Shown here one piece after another: positions 44,789 through 55,613 of a DNA stretch of 64,000 bases; position 1 is the stretch's first letter, and each line of letters starts with the position of its first letter. The notes beneath the pieces were generated by a model. That model ran no database searches. It had not been told where the DNA came from and saw only the letters and a program-made list of their open reading frames with translations. The stretch is from Thiothrix subterranea (GTDB lineage Bacteria > Pseudomonadota > Gammaproteobacteria > Thiotrichales > Thiotrichaceae), in the NCBI RefSeq assembly GCF_030930995.1, contig NZ_CP133217.1, positions 1,364,001-1,428,000 on the forward strand, given 5' to 3'. The position numbers and the translations under genes were made by a program.

Positions 44789-46685
44789 GTGCAAGTCCCC
44801 TGTAGGAGAACCCACCGTTCTGGCTTTCAGAGCGGCATAACTACTAGCCGACGGCAACTGCCACCCCGCGAGGGCTGGTGGGAAGGAAGCCGAAGCGCAA
44901 AACTGCGAGCCTACGGACAGAAACGTCATACAAGGCTGAGTCTCAGGGATGAGTGGGCACAAGGTCACGAAATCCAGTGGTTCGCGAGATACAGTAAATG
45001 ACGGGGTTGTGCAGTGACAGTTCATGTTCTTATTCGGGGAGATCTGCTTAACCAGCGGTCGTCGTGAACCCGTACAGGCGCGGGTATAGAAAAGGTCTGG
45101 GCGTTCTGGCATGTCATCCGCCAGCAGCGAGCGAACCGGATGACAAACGGCAGCGCGGCGGGGAGCAATCTTCACCGTGATTAAGCAGAAGTCAGCAGAC
45201 GGCATAGTAGCCCAACGCCCGGCGTAATGGCGGGGACACGGTGAAGGCCGGAACATCAGGGGAGGAGCAGCCCACCTGACCTTGGCGGCAGCGATGCCAA
45301 AGGCGGTCAACGTGGCAGCGAGCCTCCCACAACATCCATTGAGCAACCATGAACATGGAACAAACCTTACTGAATGACATTTTGTTGCCCACCAACCTGC
45401 ACCCGGCATGGAAACATGTGCGGCAGAACAAGGGCAGCGCAGGCATCGACGGCATCACGCTGGACGCCTACCCGGACTGGGCGAAAGCCCACTGGGCAAA
45501 CATCCGGCGCGGGTTGCTGGCGGGTTATTATTGCCCGCAGCCAGTCAGACGGGTAGAGATTCCCAAACCGAACGGCGGTGTCCGTTTGCTGGGTATTCCC
45601 ACCGTCAACGACCGGCTGATCCAGCAAGCCATCGTACAACGCCTGCAACCGTTGGTTGACCCCAGCTTCTCGGAACACAGCTACGGCTTCCGTCCGCACC
45701 GTTCAGCCCACCACGCCATCAGGGCGGTACAAGGCTTCATCCGGCGCGGCGACCGTTACGCCGTGGACATCGACCTGTCGAAATTCTTCGACAACGTAGA
45801 CCACGACCTGCTGATGCACCGGCTGGGCAAACGGGTCAACGACCCGCATGTTCTTACCCTGATCGGCAAATACCTGCGGGCAGGTGTCAGCCACCACGGC
45901 AACATCGAAGCCACCCACGGGGTGTCCCCCAAGGTGGTCCACTGTCGCCACTGTTGGCAAACATCCTGCTCGACGACCTTGACCGGTTTCTGGAACGTAA
46001 AGGCTACCGGTTCGCCCGTTACGCCGACGACTTCGTGATTGGCGCAAAAACCCTTGCAGAAGGGCAGCGCATCAAAACTGAAGTCGAAACCTTTCTGCAA
46101 ACCCTCAAGTTGCCGGTCAACGCCGACAAAAGCAGCGTCCTGCCGATGAACGAACTCTGCTTCCTCGGCTACCAGTTCCGGGGACTCCACCTTATCTGGA
46201 GTCCTGCGAGTCTGGCAGCCTTCAAGCACCGTATTCGCCAACTGACCAACCGCTCGTGGGGCGTCAGTTGGGAATACCGCTACCGGAAGCTGAAGGAATA
46301 CCTCACCGGCTGGATGAACTACTTTGCTCTGGTCATCTTTGACCCGGTGGAACGGCTGGACTACTGGATACGGCGCAGAATCCGCATGTGCTACCTCAAG
46401 CAATGGCGGAAACCGCGCACCCGCATCCGCAACCTGATCAAGCTGGGCGTCCCGGAACGGTTGGCGGTCAGCATCGGGTTGAGTTCCAAAGGCTACTACC
46501 GGCTGGCAAAGACCAAGGCCATGCAAATGGGGCTGTCGAATCGCTGGCTGAAGGAACAAGGGTTAGTGTCGCTCAAGGATCAATGGGTCAAGTGCCGTTA
46601 TCCCAACGGCTGATGAACCGCCCTGTGCGGAGCCGCACGCAGGGTGGTGTGGGGGCTGGGGGTTAGAAACCTCCGGCTACCCGAT
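44789..46685 (+). mobile_element. Group II intron, probably IIC-like
   Basis: 5' end GTGCAAG; 3' end CTACCCGAT. A domain V hairpin at 46617-46648 has ACCGCCCTG/CAGGGTGGT arms, a CG bulge and TGCG-GAGC-CGCA at the tip; a domain VI-like hairpin follows. 44789-45348 is ribozyme RNA before the maturase. The element is 1,897 bp, normal for a group II intron without an endonuclease domain. Boundaries are set by motif and by the in-frame exon join; error about 1-2 bp. Small inverted repeats (GCCC-GACAT-GGGC, CATGA-AC-TCATG) lie just before the 5' end, fitting IIC target hairpins. Confidence 0.9.
45349..46613 (+). pseudogene. Group II intron reverse transcriptase/maturase, frameshifted
   Basis: N-terminal RT part from ATG 45349 (KNKGSAGIDGITLDAY-like QNKGSAGIDGITLDAYPDW, SYGFRPHRSAHHAI, DIDLSKFFDNVDHD). 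At about 45922-45930 the frame breaks: GVSPKVVHC instead of the expected GVPQGGP. The other frame carries PLLANILLDDLDRF, YADD (about 46020-46031), and the GIIM domain to 46613. No endonuclease domain. One or two extra bases in a C-run (GTGTCCCCC) would cause this; a sequencing error in the run is also possible. Confidence 0.85.
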
Positions 46686-46750
46686 TCGCCAGATTGACGA
46701 ATTCATCGGCGACCTCGTGAAAATCCAGTTCTTGCATAACCTATTTCTCC

Positions 46751-46826
46751 GTAGGGGCGACCGGCGGTCGCCCTTTTTGCGGGCAATATCTAATCCTGAA
46801 GAGGGCGACCGGCCGGTCGCCCCTAC
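46751..46826. repeat. Pair of family B palindromes after the 318-aa gene
   Basis: First GTAGGGGCGACC... then, 24 bases on, GAAGAGGGCGACC...CCCCTAC. The CTCTTC-type ends face each other. The last TAC supplies part of the TAG stop (46823-46825) of the next gene. Confidence 0.9.
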
Positions 46827-47779
46827 ACGTTGTAAGACCGCTGTTCCCACTCGCGCAGAATCTTCAAATCCCGCGCAGGCAAATACGCATAAGCCTCCAT
46901 CTGATCCCGCAACACCGCCTCCGCCACCGTCGTCGGCACGCCCTTGCGGTTTAACATGAGGAAATACCACGCAAACGGATACCCCACCTTGCGGTCAAAA
47001 CTGTGCAGGGCTTTTGCCATTTCCGCCCCACTCAAACCGTGGTTTTCCGGGAAATCTGCCACTTTTTCCGCAAACGTCGTCGTTGGCTTGATATTGTAAT
47101 GTTCCGCCTTGTCGCTGCCCTGATACGCCTGCAACACCATCACCCAATGCTGGCAGAAAACCGCATCGTTATGCCCCGCACTGCTGGTTTGCCAGTCCTG
47201 CATAAAGCGCAGCAGGTTCTGTACATGACGGCTATGGAAATTCTGGTCGGCAAACACCTCCGCCATCGCCTGCAAACGCCGGAAACGGTAATGCGGCTTG
47301 CCCACGGGTTCGGGTTCGAGGTGCGGGTAATCTACCGGCTCAAGGAACTCCTCCACGCTATCCGGCAAAAAATCGGGGTCAGACAGCGGACGATCCAGCA
47401 CTTCCTGCAACACTTCCACCTCAATCTGAAGGAAATCCTGCGGCTTGTCGCCGGTCGATGCGGTGAAATACAGCGTCGTGCCGCTGATTTTGGTGGCAAA
47501 CAGGATTTGCTCCGAACACTTGTCCAGCAAGGTTTCAATCTCACCGCCGGATTCGGTTTCTGCCCACAAGCGCAAATTGCTGGCAATCGGCTGCATATTA
47601 AGGTTCACCACGCCACCTAAATGATGCCAGCCACCGAGTTCCAGCACTTTCTCAAAGCTGAGGTTGAGCGGCGCAAACAGGGCATTAATGGTGTGCAGCA
47701 AGGCTTCGTGCGTTGCGCCCACTGCCAGTTCTGGGCACTGGGCGGCGAGTTTTTTAGCTTGCCAGTCGAATTCAGTCAT
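46823..47779 (-). CDS. Conserved unknown gene in the nifHDK-LRV operon
   Basis: 318 aa, soluble, no motif I recognise. Visible: WHHLGGVVNLNMQPIA, HVQNLLRFMQDWQTSSAG, HSFDRKVGYPFAWYFLML. It overlaps LRV by 8 bp and is likely under the nifH promoter. Its TAG stop is formed by the end of a palindromic repeat. Co-location with nif genes in other genomes would test a role. Confidence 0.75.
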   Translation of the reverse strand: MTEFDWQAKKLAAQCPELAVGATHEALLHTINALFAPLNLSFEKVLELGGWHHLGGVVNLNMQPIASNLRLWAETESGGEIETLLDKCSEQILFATKISGTTLYFTASTGDKPQDFLQIEVEVLQEVLDRPLSDPDFLPDSVEEFLEPVDYPHLEPEPVGKPHYRFRRLQAMAEVFADQNFHSRHVQNLLRFMQDWQTSSAGHNDAVFCQHWVMVLQAYQGSDKAEHYNIKPTTTFAEKVADFPENHGLSGAEMAKALHSFDRKVGYPFAWYFLMLNRKGVPTTVAEAVLRDQMEAYAYLPARDLKILREWEQRSYNV

Positions 47780-48491
47780 TGGTATCCATCTCCCGAAGCC
47801 GCTGACGGGCGACTTCTTTCACATCGGGGTCAGTGTCATACACCAGCGTTTCCAGCATCCCACGGGTAGCACGCTCGGCGACTTGCAAGCGCACACCCCA
47901 GTCGGAGTCATCCAGCAAGCCACTCAAGGCTTCCGGCTGGATGCGTTCTGCCACAATGCGGCGGATTTCCGGCTCGACATCGTTAAGCATCAGCCCTAGG
48001 CTTTCCGGCGGCAAACGGCGAGCAACGCTCATGCGCACTTCGCGGTCGGTGTCGCAAATCATGCGGAACAAACGCCCCGCAGGCATCCGCCGCGCCACGT
48101 ATTTGCGCACCAGATAATCGTGGTCATTGACCAGTGCTTCAAGCTGTTCCGCAGGCAAACGGTCAGCCACAGTAATGCGCACTTCGCGGTCAACGTCGCC
48201 AATCAGGCGGTACAATTCATCCACCGGCAAGCGGTAAGCCAATACGCGGCGTACCACTTCATCCGGGTCATCAATCAGTTCCAGCAGGCGTTGCTGCGAA
48301 ATGTAACGTGCCGCAATTGCCCGCCGTTCCCAGAAATCATCGCCGGTATAGCCTTGCGCCAGATCAGGATTTTCGCGAAAAAAGCGTTCGATTTGCCGCC
48401 CACTCATCGCCTGTACGCAAGCATCGCCCGGTTTGCAGCGACCTTTTTCCAGCCGATCCTCATGGTGCGGGCAAGTGGCGCAATCAGTCAT
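47772..48491 (-). CDS. LRV protein with N-terminal Fe-S domain
   Basis: 239 aa from ATG 48491. N-terminal four cysteines (CATCPHHEDRLEKGRCKPGD and the following AC) match the [4Fe-4S] domain of the A. vinelandii LRV protein. Then about eight leucine-rich-variant repeats (VRRVLAYRLPVDELYRLIGD, VRITVADRLPAEQLEALVND and so on). This protein family was described from Azotobacter nif regions; function unknown. It overlaps both neighbours by 8 bp. Confidence 0.9.
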   Translation of the reverse strand: MTDCATCPHHEDRLEKGRCKPGDACVQAMSGRQIERFFRENPDLAQGYTGDDFWERRAIAARYISQQRLLELIDDPDEVVRRVLAYRLPVDELYRLIGDVDREVRITVADRLPAEQLEALVNDHDYLVRKYVARRMPAGRLFRMICDTDREVRMSVARRLPPESLGLMLNDVEPEIRRIVAERIQPEALSGLLDDSDWGVRLQVAERATRGMLETLVYDTDPDVKEVARQRLREMDTND

Positions 48492-48756
48492 TATCCTCAC
48501 CCAGTTCGGCGATGACCACGCCGCTTGCCGCTTCCAGACTGGGGGTGAAACACAGGCAATGGTTGCTTCTATCCACCAGATAGACGTTGAAACCCTTGCC
48601 TTGCGCGACAGGTTGCGGGCCACACACGTCATCGTCCATGCACCAGGTAAAATGCAGTTCGGGGAAATGCGCCCGCAGGTAGGTCAGATTGCTGTCAGCC
48701 AAACCGTGTTGTGTGACCTGTTCCACCACACTGGCAAGCTGTTCCGGGGTCATCAT
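48484..48756 (-). CDS. DUF6129-like small protein
   Basis: 90 aa. TPEQLASVVEQVTQHGLADS and MDDDVCGPQPVAQGKGFNVY match small nif-cluster proteins I assign to DUF6129 (from memory). It overlaps the LRV and nifY-like genes by 8 and 4 bp, so it is in the nif transcript. Role unknown. Confidence 0.7.
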   Translation of the reverse strand: MMTPEQLASVVEQVTQHGLADSNLTYLRAHFPELHFTWCMDDDVCGPQPVAQGKGFNVYLVDRSNHCLCFTPSLEAASGVVIAELGEDND

Positions 48757-49226
48757 CCTTCAGCCTCAAGCAGTTCATCGTCTTCGTCATCGCCAGAAAA
48801 ACGGGCGCGTGTTTGCGGATCCTTGCCCATGACTTTGCCCAGCCACGGTGAGGGATTTGCTAGAGCCAGTTGTAGTTTTTCCAACAATTCGCTGGTGGGT
48901 ACAACCGTCGGTTGTTTGATCGGGTGAATGCCTCTCTTGATGATCTTGGCAGCAGCGGGGCCGCCGACTGAGGCGATGAACAAGACTTGGCAATCCAGAA
49001 TCAAGCTAGCGCGGTAAGCATTCTTGTCTTCTTCAGCCTCATCGTCGCCAACGTCGCGCACGTCGATCAGACGGTAGTCGGCTTGGGATACCTGATACAC
49101 CAGAAAGCGTTCGCAAGAACCAAAATGCCCATTCAGCAGGTCGCCGCTGTTGGACGCGCACGCAACGCGGATCGAATCAGGCATGTCGCCATCGGTATAA
49201 GGCAGGGGAGTCGGGATATTGCTCAT
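48753..49226 (-). CDS. NifX/NifY-family FeMo-co-binding protein
   Basis: 157 aa. DSIRVACASNSGDLLNGHFG and SCERFLVYQVSQADYRLID match the NifX/NifB-C/NifY fold. It is a second member beside NifX at 37965; position after nifHDKT-fdx suggests NifY or NafY, but it lacks the extra N-terminal domain of NifY. Binds FeMo-co or its precursors by family. Confidence 0.8.
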   Translation of the reverse strand: MSNIPTPLPYTDGDMPDSIRVACASNSGDLLNGHFGSCERFLVYQVSQADYRLIDVRDVGDDEAEEDKNAYRASLILDCQVLFIASVGGPAAAKIIKRGIHPIKQPTVVPTSELLEKLQLALANPSPWLGKVMGKDPQTRARFSGDDEDDELLEAEG

Positions 49227-49247
49227 GTGCGGCTCCTAGAATTCTTC

Positions 49248-49316
49248 GTAGGGGCGACCGGCTGGTCGCCCTCACAGGGTCGGGATTGAAGAGGGCGACC
49301 AGCCGGTCGCCCCTAC
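49248..49316. repeat. Pair of family B palindromes between fdx and the nifY-like gene
   Basis: Outer GTAGGGG/CCCCTAC ends, inner ends CCCTCA... and GAAGAGGG. It ends one base before the fdx stop codon (49318). Confidence 0.9.
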
Positions 49317-49317
49317 A

Positions 49318-49512
49318 TTAAACGTATTCGATGCAGCCATCTTCGAGGCAAACTTTCAAGCACTGTGGCTCGTCGAATTCGCCTTCACATTCGGTGCAGG
49401 TGTCTTCCACGATTTTGTAAGTGCCTTTGAATGGCTTGATGGATTTGGTTGGGCAAACGGGTTCGCAATCGCCGCAAGAGGTGCAGAGGTCGCGGTTAAT
49501 TTTCAGTGCCAT
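49318..49512 (-). CDS. 2[4Fe-4S] ferredoxin (FdxN-like)
   Basis: 64 aa from ATG 49512. CTSCGDCEPVCP binds the first cluster; CTECEGEFDEPQCLKVCLEDGC is a longer second motif, as in nif-linked ferredoxins. Electron carrier for nitrogenase or for NifB-type cofactor chemistry. Confidence 0.9.
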   Translation of the reverse strand: MALKINRDLCTSCGDCEPVCPTKSIKPFKGTYKIVEDTCTECEGEFDEPQCLKVCLEDGCIEYV

Positions 49513-49541
49513 GACTATTCTCCTTTCACTGGGTTCAGCAT

Positions 49542-49754
49542 TCAGCCGCGCTTGAAACGCAGCGTCGTCGGAAAAGCGGGTGGGGGGCTGATCGGGTCGA
49601 TGTACCACTTGGAACCATCAGTTAACTCGACAGTGCCACCCCATTCTTCAGCCGTATCTTTCTCGACTGTCGCAACCGTCTCTTCCATGTCTTGTTTGGC
49701 GACATAAAATTGCAAGTTGCCATCAGGCTTACGGCGGATCATCACGTTGGGCAT
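49542..49754 (-). CDS. nifT: NifT/FixU
   Basis: 70 aa from ATG 49754: NVMIRRKPDGNLQFYVAKQD, EWGGTVELTDGSKWYI. Small conserved protein after nifK; role unknown. A palindrome separates it from nifK. Confidence 0.9.
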   Translation of the reverse strand: MPNVMIRRKPDGNLQFYVAKQDMEETVATVEKDTAEEWGGTVELTDGSKWYIDPISPPPAFPTTLRFKRG

Positions 49755-49771
49755 AGGAATCTCCTTGGTGT

Positions 49772-49799
49772 GTAGGGGCAACCGGCCGGTTGCCCCTAC
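49772..49799. repeat. Family B palindrome between nifT and nifK
   Basis: Perfect 28-bp palindrome, GTAGGGGCAACC with compensating GGTTGCCCCTAC. The CA/TG change in both arms keeps perfect pairing. Confidence 0.92.
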
Positions 49800-49817
49800 G
49801 GGGGATCAGACCAATAA

Positions 49818-51389
49818 TTAACGAACCAAGTCGTAGTTATAGTCCGTAGTCCCCATCCCGCGAGTTTTCTCGTCCAAACGCTCCAACACTGCATTGGTCA
49901 ATGTGCGCAACATATACATTGCCCCCTCATAACCCAGCGTCGTGTCACGGTGCATGTGGTGGCGGTCGAAGATTGGGAAGCCGATGCGGATCAGCGGTAC
50001 TTCAAACTCTTTGCCTTTATGCAGCGTGTCGCGTTGGATGAACTTGCCGTAGCTGTTGCCAATCATGAAATCTGGCTTGTTGGTGAACATCAGTGAACGG
50101 AAGTGCCACAAGTCTTTGCTGATGTGAACTTCGCTGTTCGCGCCGTAAGGGGAAGAAGCCAGCAGCGCTTCGACTTCTTTCTTCCAACGCTTATTCGCGT
50201 GGTTACACAGGATTTGGGTAGGCTCTGCACCCACTTCCAGCAGGAACTTGGTCATGCCCAGCACGAAATCCGCATCGCCGTAGATGCCGAATTTCTTGCC
50301 ATGCAACCAAGTGTGGGAGTCCGTCAACATATCCACCAACCGACCGCGTTCAGTCAGCAGCGTGTCGGAAATAGGCTTGCCAGTGATTTCGGAGACTTTC
50401 ATCAGAAAATCATCTGTCCAGTCCAGACCCATCGGGATGTTGATTTTAGGCGCAGTGTGTTTCCACGTGCCTTGCACAAACTTCTTGGTCTTCTCCAACT
50501 GCCAAGGTTGCAGCAACAGCGTGTCATACGCATTGGGTGCGTCTTTGACTTCATCCATTGTCGTGCCGCCTGCGTACATGCGGAACGTGCCGTCAGCCGG
50601 AGTATCCAGCACTTCAGTCGGGTCAGACATCAGCGTGGCATCCACACCCATGTCCGCCATCATGCGCTTGATCACGCGGAAGTTGCCCAGGTAAGTCTCG
50701 AAGCCCGGTACAAGGTTGAGCTTGCCGTTGCTGCCGATTTCCTTGCCTTCCATGTGGTTCAGGGTGAAATAGCGGGCAATGCCTTCAAACATATTGTCCC
50801 AACCCGTGGTATGCGAACCCACGAAGCTTGGGGTATGTGCGAATGGCACGGGGTAATCTGCTGGGATATGCCCTTCTTTGCGAGAGTTGCCGATAAACGC
50901 ATTCAAGTCGTCACCGATAACTTCTGCCATGCAGGTAGTGGAAACCGCAATCATGTCCGGTTTGTACATCGCTTTGGCGTTTTCCAGACCGTCATACATG
51001 TTCTTCTGACCACCAAATACCGCTGCATCTTCTGTCATGGAGTCAGAGACGCACGAAATCGGCTCTTTGAAATGGCGGTTGAAGTAAGTACGGAAATACG
51101 CCACGCAACCTTGTGAACCGTGCACATACGGCAAGGTTTTCTCAAAGCCGAGTGCGCACAGCACAGCACCCAAGGGCTGGCAGGCTTTCGCCGGGTTAAC
51201 AGTCAGGGCTTCACGCGCAAAGTTCAGATCCTGATATTCCTTGGTGGTAGACCACAGAAAGGTTTCCTGAATCTTGTCGTCGGAGTGACGCTCTTCGTAG
51301 TTATCCTGCTTGTTTTTAATACTGGCTTTGTACTCGTCATTGCGGAACAAAGGGTAGCTGGGTTGGATGTTATCAACAGCTTGGCTCAT
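49818..51389 (-). CDS. nifK: Nitrogenase MoFe protein beta subunit NifK
   Basis: 523 aa. P-cluster cysteines at 70 (NPAKACQPLG), 95 (HGSQGCVAYFRTYF) and 153 (STTCMAEVIGDD), the same positions as in Azotobacter. Complete, with a normal C-terminus TDYNYDLVR. Follows nifD with a palindrome pair between. Confidence 0.97.
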   Translation of the reverse strand: MSQAVDNIQPSYPLFRNDEYKASIKNKQDNYEERHSDDKIQETFLWSTTKEYQDLNFAREALTVNPAKACQPLGAVLCALGFEKTLPYVHGSQGCVAYFRTYFNRHFKEPISCVSDSMTEDAAVFGGQKNMYDGLENAKAMYKPDMIAVSTTCMAEVIGDDLNAFIGNSRKEGHIPADYPVPFAHTPSFVGSHTTGWDNMFEGIARYFTLNHMEGKEIGSNGKLNLVPGFETYLGNFRVIKRMMADMGVDATLMSDPTEVLDTPADGTFRMYAGGTTMDEVKDAPNAYDTLLLQPWQLEKTKKFVQGTWKHTAPKINIPMGLDWTDDFLMKVSEITGKPISDTLLTERGRLVDMLTDSHTWLHGKKFGIYGDADFVLGMTKFLLEVGAEPTQILCNHANKRWKKEVEALLASSPYGANSEVHISKDLWHFRSLMFTNKPDFMIGNSYGKFIQRDTLHKGKEFEVPLIRIGFPIFDRHHMHRDTTLGYEGAMYMLRTLTNAVLERLDEKTRGMGTTDYNYDLVR

Positions 51390-51486
51390 GTCATTTCTCC
51401 TCCCGCGCCGCTAATCTGCGAACAACGGGTAGTAAATTTACAATCTGTGGGGCAACCGCCGGATGTTGACCGGACGTCCCCGGATT

Positions 51487-51553
51487 GGGCGACCGCCGGT
51501 CGCCCCTACATGGAATCTTCACCGTAGGGGCGACCGGCTGGTCGCCCTCTTCG
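51487..51553. repeat. Pair of family B palindromes between nifD and nifK
   Basis: GGGCGACCGCCGGTCGCCCCTAC-type element, 14 bases, then GTAGGGGCGACC...CTCTTCGG. Inner GTAG ends, as at 11767. The pair stops two bases before the nifD stop. Confidence 0.9.
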
Positions 51554-51555
51554 GT

Positions 51556-53034
51556 TTACGCAGCAGCAGCTACCGCTGGTGCAGCTTCGTCCTTGATCCA
51601 CGGCGCTTTCATCTTGCCCCAGCAAGGGTTGTTCAGCGTCATGTCCATGTCACGGGCGAAGATGGCGAAGCCGTCATAGCCGTGATAAGGGCCGGAGTAG
51701 TCCCAAGAGTGCATTTGGCGGAAGGGGATGCCCATTTTTTGGAAGATGTACTTTTCCTTGATGCCTGCACCGATCAGATCCGGCTTGACCTTTTTGACGA
51801 ATTCTTCAAATTCGTAGCCAGTCACGTCGTCATAGATCAGGGTCGCGTTGCCCATGTCTTTGATTGTACGGTCGTAATCGTCGTTATGGGCGAACTCGTA
51901 ACCCGTACCCACGACTTCCATGCCGAGGTCTTCATACGCACCGATAACGTGACGTGGGCGCAAACCACCGACGTACAGCATGACGCGCTTGCCTTCCAGA
52001 CGTGGACGGTATTTGGCAATGACTGCATCGTATTGGGCTTTGTAACGCTCAATCACGCGCTCTGCGCCTTCCTTGATGGTGTCGTCGAAGTAGCCAGCAA
52101 TCTTACGCAGGGATTCGGCGATTTTGGTTGGGCCAAAGAAGTTGTATTCAACCCAAGGAATACCGTACTTCTCTTCCATGTGGCGGCTGATGTAGTTCAT
52201 GGAACGGTAGCAGTGCAGCAGGTTCAGCTTCACTTTCGGAGTCAGTTCCATTTCAGCCAAAGTGCCGTCACCAGACCATTGGGAAACCACGCGCAGACCC
52301 ATTTCTTCCAGCAAGGTGCGGGAAGACCATGCGTCACCACCGATGTTGTAGTCGCCGATAATGGAAACGTCATACGGTGTGCCAACAAAGCTGTTGTCGC
52401 CGTCGCGCTTATCCAGCACCCAATCACGGATTGCGTCGTTGGCGATGTGGTGGCCTAAGGACTGGGAAACACCCCGGAAACCTTCGCAACGCACTGGCAC
52501 TACCGGCTTGTTGAGTTCTTTGGAGGCTTTCTTAGAAACGGCTTCGATGTCGTCACCGATCAGACCAATCGGGCATTCAGACTGGACAGAAATGCCTTTC
52601 GCCAATGGGAACAGGCTTTCGATTTCGTTCATGATTTTGGCGAGCTTTTTGTCGCCGCCGAATACGATGTCTTTCTCTTGGAAGTCAGAGGTGAAGTTCA
52701 TCGTACCGAACGTGTTGATACCGGTAGTACCAACGTAATAGTTACGGCGACCAGCGCGGGAATATTGTCCGCAACCGACCGGGCCGTGAGAAATGTGGAT
52801 CATGTCCTTGATCGGGCCCCAAACCACACCTTTTGAACCTGCGTAAGCGCAACCACGGATGGTCATCACGCCGGGCAGGGATTTGCGGTTAGAGGTAATG
52901 CACTTTTTGGATTGTTCAACGCTTTGGTCGTTGACTGTCAAGTGCTTGGCGCGGTCTTTCTTCGCCTTTTCGGGATAAATTTCCAAAACCTCGGCAATGA
53001 GGGCTTCGGTTTCTTCGCGGGTCAAATTCGTCAT
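51556..53034 (-). CDS. nifD: Nitrogenase MoFe protein alpha subunit NifD
   Basis: 492 aa. P-cluster Cys62, Cys88 and Cys154; FeMo-co ligands Cys275 (LLHCYRSMN) and His442 ([13 protein letters not shown]); active-site Gln191 and His195 ([11 protein letters not shown]). All lie at the classical A. vinelandii positions, which identifies a molybdenum nitrogenase. The C-terminus ends in a short Ala-rich run. Confidence 0.98.
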   Translation of the reverse strand: MTNLTREETEALIAEVLEIYPEKAKKDRAKHLTVNDQSVEQSKKCITSNRKSLPGVMTIRGCAYAGSKGVVWGPIKDMIHISHGPVGCGQYSRAGRRNYYVGTTGINTFGTMNFTSDFQEKDIVFGGDKKLAKIMNEIESLFPLAKGISVQSECPIGLIGDDIEAVSKKASKELNKPVVPVRCEGFRGVSQSLGHHIANDAIRDWVLDKRDGDNSFVGTPYDVSIIGDYNIGGDAWSSRTLLEEMGLRVVSQWSGDGTLAEMELTPKVKLNLLHCYRSMNYISRHMEEKYGIPWVEYNFFGPTKIAESLRKIAGYFDDTIKEGAERVIERYKAQYDAVIAKYRPRLEGKRVMLYVGGLRPRHVIGAYEDLGMEVVGTGYEFAHNDDYDRTIKDMGNATLIYDDVTGYEFEEFVKKVKPDLIGAGIKEKYIFQKMGIPFRQMHSWDYSGPYHGYDGFAIFARDMDMTLNNPCWGKMKAPWIKDEAAPAVAAAA

Positions 53035-53100
53035 GTCTAGTCTCCTGATTCACTGCCACTAATCTGTGGACGGGTGAGGGGCAGAATTTGGGGGGAAGAT

Positions 53101-53132
53101 GGTGGGTATCGCTACGCTCAACCCACCCTACG
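53101..53132. repeat. GGTGGGTATCGCTACGCTC repeat between nifH and nifD
   Basis: GGTGGGT ... ACCCACC arms around ATCGCTACGCTCA. A different family from A and B. This type, with GCTACGCTC core, is common between genes in many bacteria (from memory). Confidence 0.75.
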
Positions 53133-53146
53133 TACCCGGTCTTTGC

Positions 53147-54980
<1,834 letters not shown>

Positions 54981-55060
54981 TTTTTTCCGTCTTACTTGTC
55001 ATCGGTGGGTAATCAGCTTAACGTTACTGTCAGACTTCATTACCCAGCAGGACAATAACA

Positions 55061-55609
55061 ATGACAGACGCCAGCCAACTCTATGCCGACCTCATTACCA
55101 GCATTGGCGAAGACATTACCCGTGACGGGCTGCAAAAAACCCCGGAACGCGCCGCCAAAGCCTTCGGTTTTCTGACCCAAGGCTACCAACAATCGCTGGA
55201 AACCATCGTGAATGGTGCGGTGTTTGCTTCAGATAACGATGAAATGGTGGTGGTGAAGGACATCGAATTCTATTCCTTGTGCGAACACCATTTGCTGCCC
55301 TTCGTTGGCAGAGCGCATATTGCGTATTTGCCGCAGGGCAAAGTGCTGGGGCTGTCGAAGATTGCCCGCATTACCGATATGTACGCCAGACGCTTGCAGA
55401 TTCAGGAAAACATGACCAAGCAAATTGCCGATGCGATTCAACTAGTGACCGGTGCGGCAGGGGTTGGCGTGGTATTGGAAGCGCAGCATTTCTGCATGAT
55501 GATGCGCGGGGTGCAAAAGCAGCAATCATCCACGGTCACGTCGATGATGCTGGGGGAATTCCGCGAAAATAGCCGCACCCGGCAGGAATTCCTGAATTTG
55601 ATCAAGTGA
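55061..55609 (+). CDS. folE: GTP cyclohydrolase I FolE
   Basis: 182 aa. [18 protein letters not shown] zinc-binding motif and [19 protein letters not shown]. First step of folate synthesis. Ordinary chromosomal gene; no nif link seen. Confidence 0.95.
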   Translation: MTDASQLYADLITSIGEDITRDGLQKTPERAAKAFGFLTQGYQQSLETIVNGAVFASDNDEMVVVKDIEFYSLCEHHLLPFVGRAHIAYLPQGKVLGLSKIARITDMYARRLQIQENMTKQIADAIQLVTGAAGVGVVLEAQHFCMMMRGVQKQQSSTVTSMMLGEFRENSRTRQEFLNLIK

Positions 55610-55613
55610 AGTG

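Larger units (their letters stand above)
44556..46737 (-). pseudogene. DUF3144-family gene split by a group II intron
   Basis: The 3' part (44556-44788) encodes HEFMPMSGVHKLSEEWAPNF to the stop. The 5' part (46686-46737) encodes QELDFHEVADEFVNLA. Removing 44789-46685 joins them in frame (…NLAT-HEFM…) as a ~95-aa DUF3144 protein, a small family seen by nif genes. The intron lies on the opposite strand, so it cannot be spliced from this gene's mRNA and the gene is broken, unless a separate start at 44777 makes a shorter protein. Confidence 0.8.

Noticed and set aside
46751-49316. Repeated palindromes as a CRISPR array
   Set aside because: Units are palindromes in pairs, spaced irregularly and far apart, with no constant spacer length and no cas genes.
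51463-52458. 331-codon frame opposite nifD, and 50103-51116 opposite nifK
   Set aside because: Opposite strand of the best-supported genes in the window; no start signal or domain.
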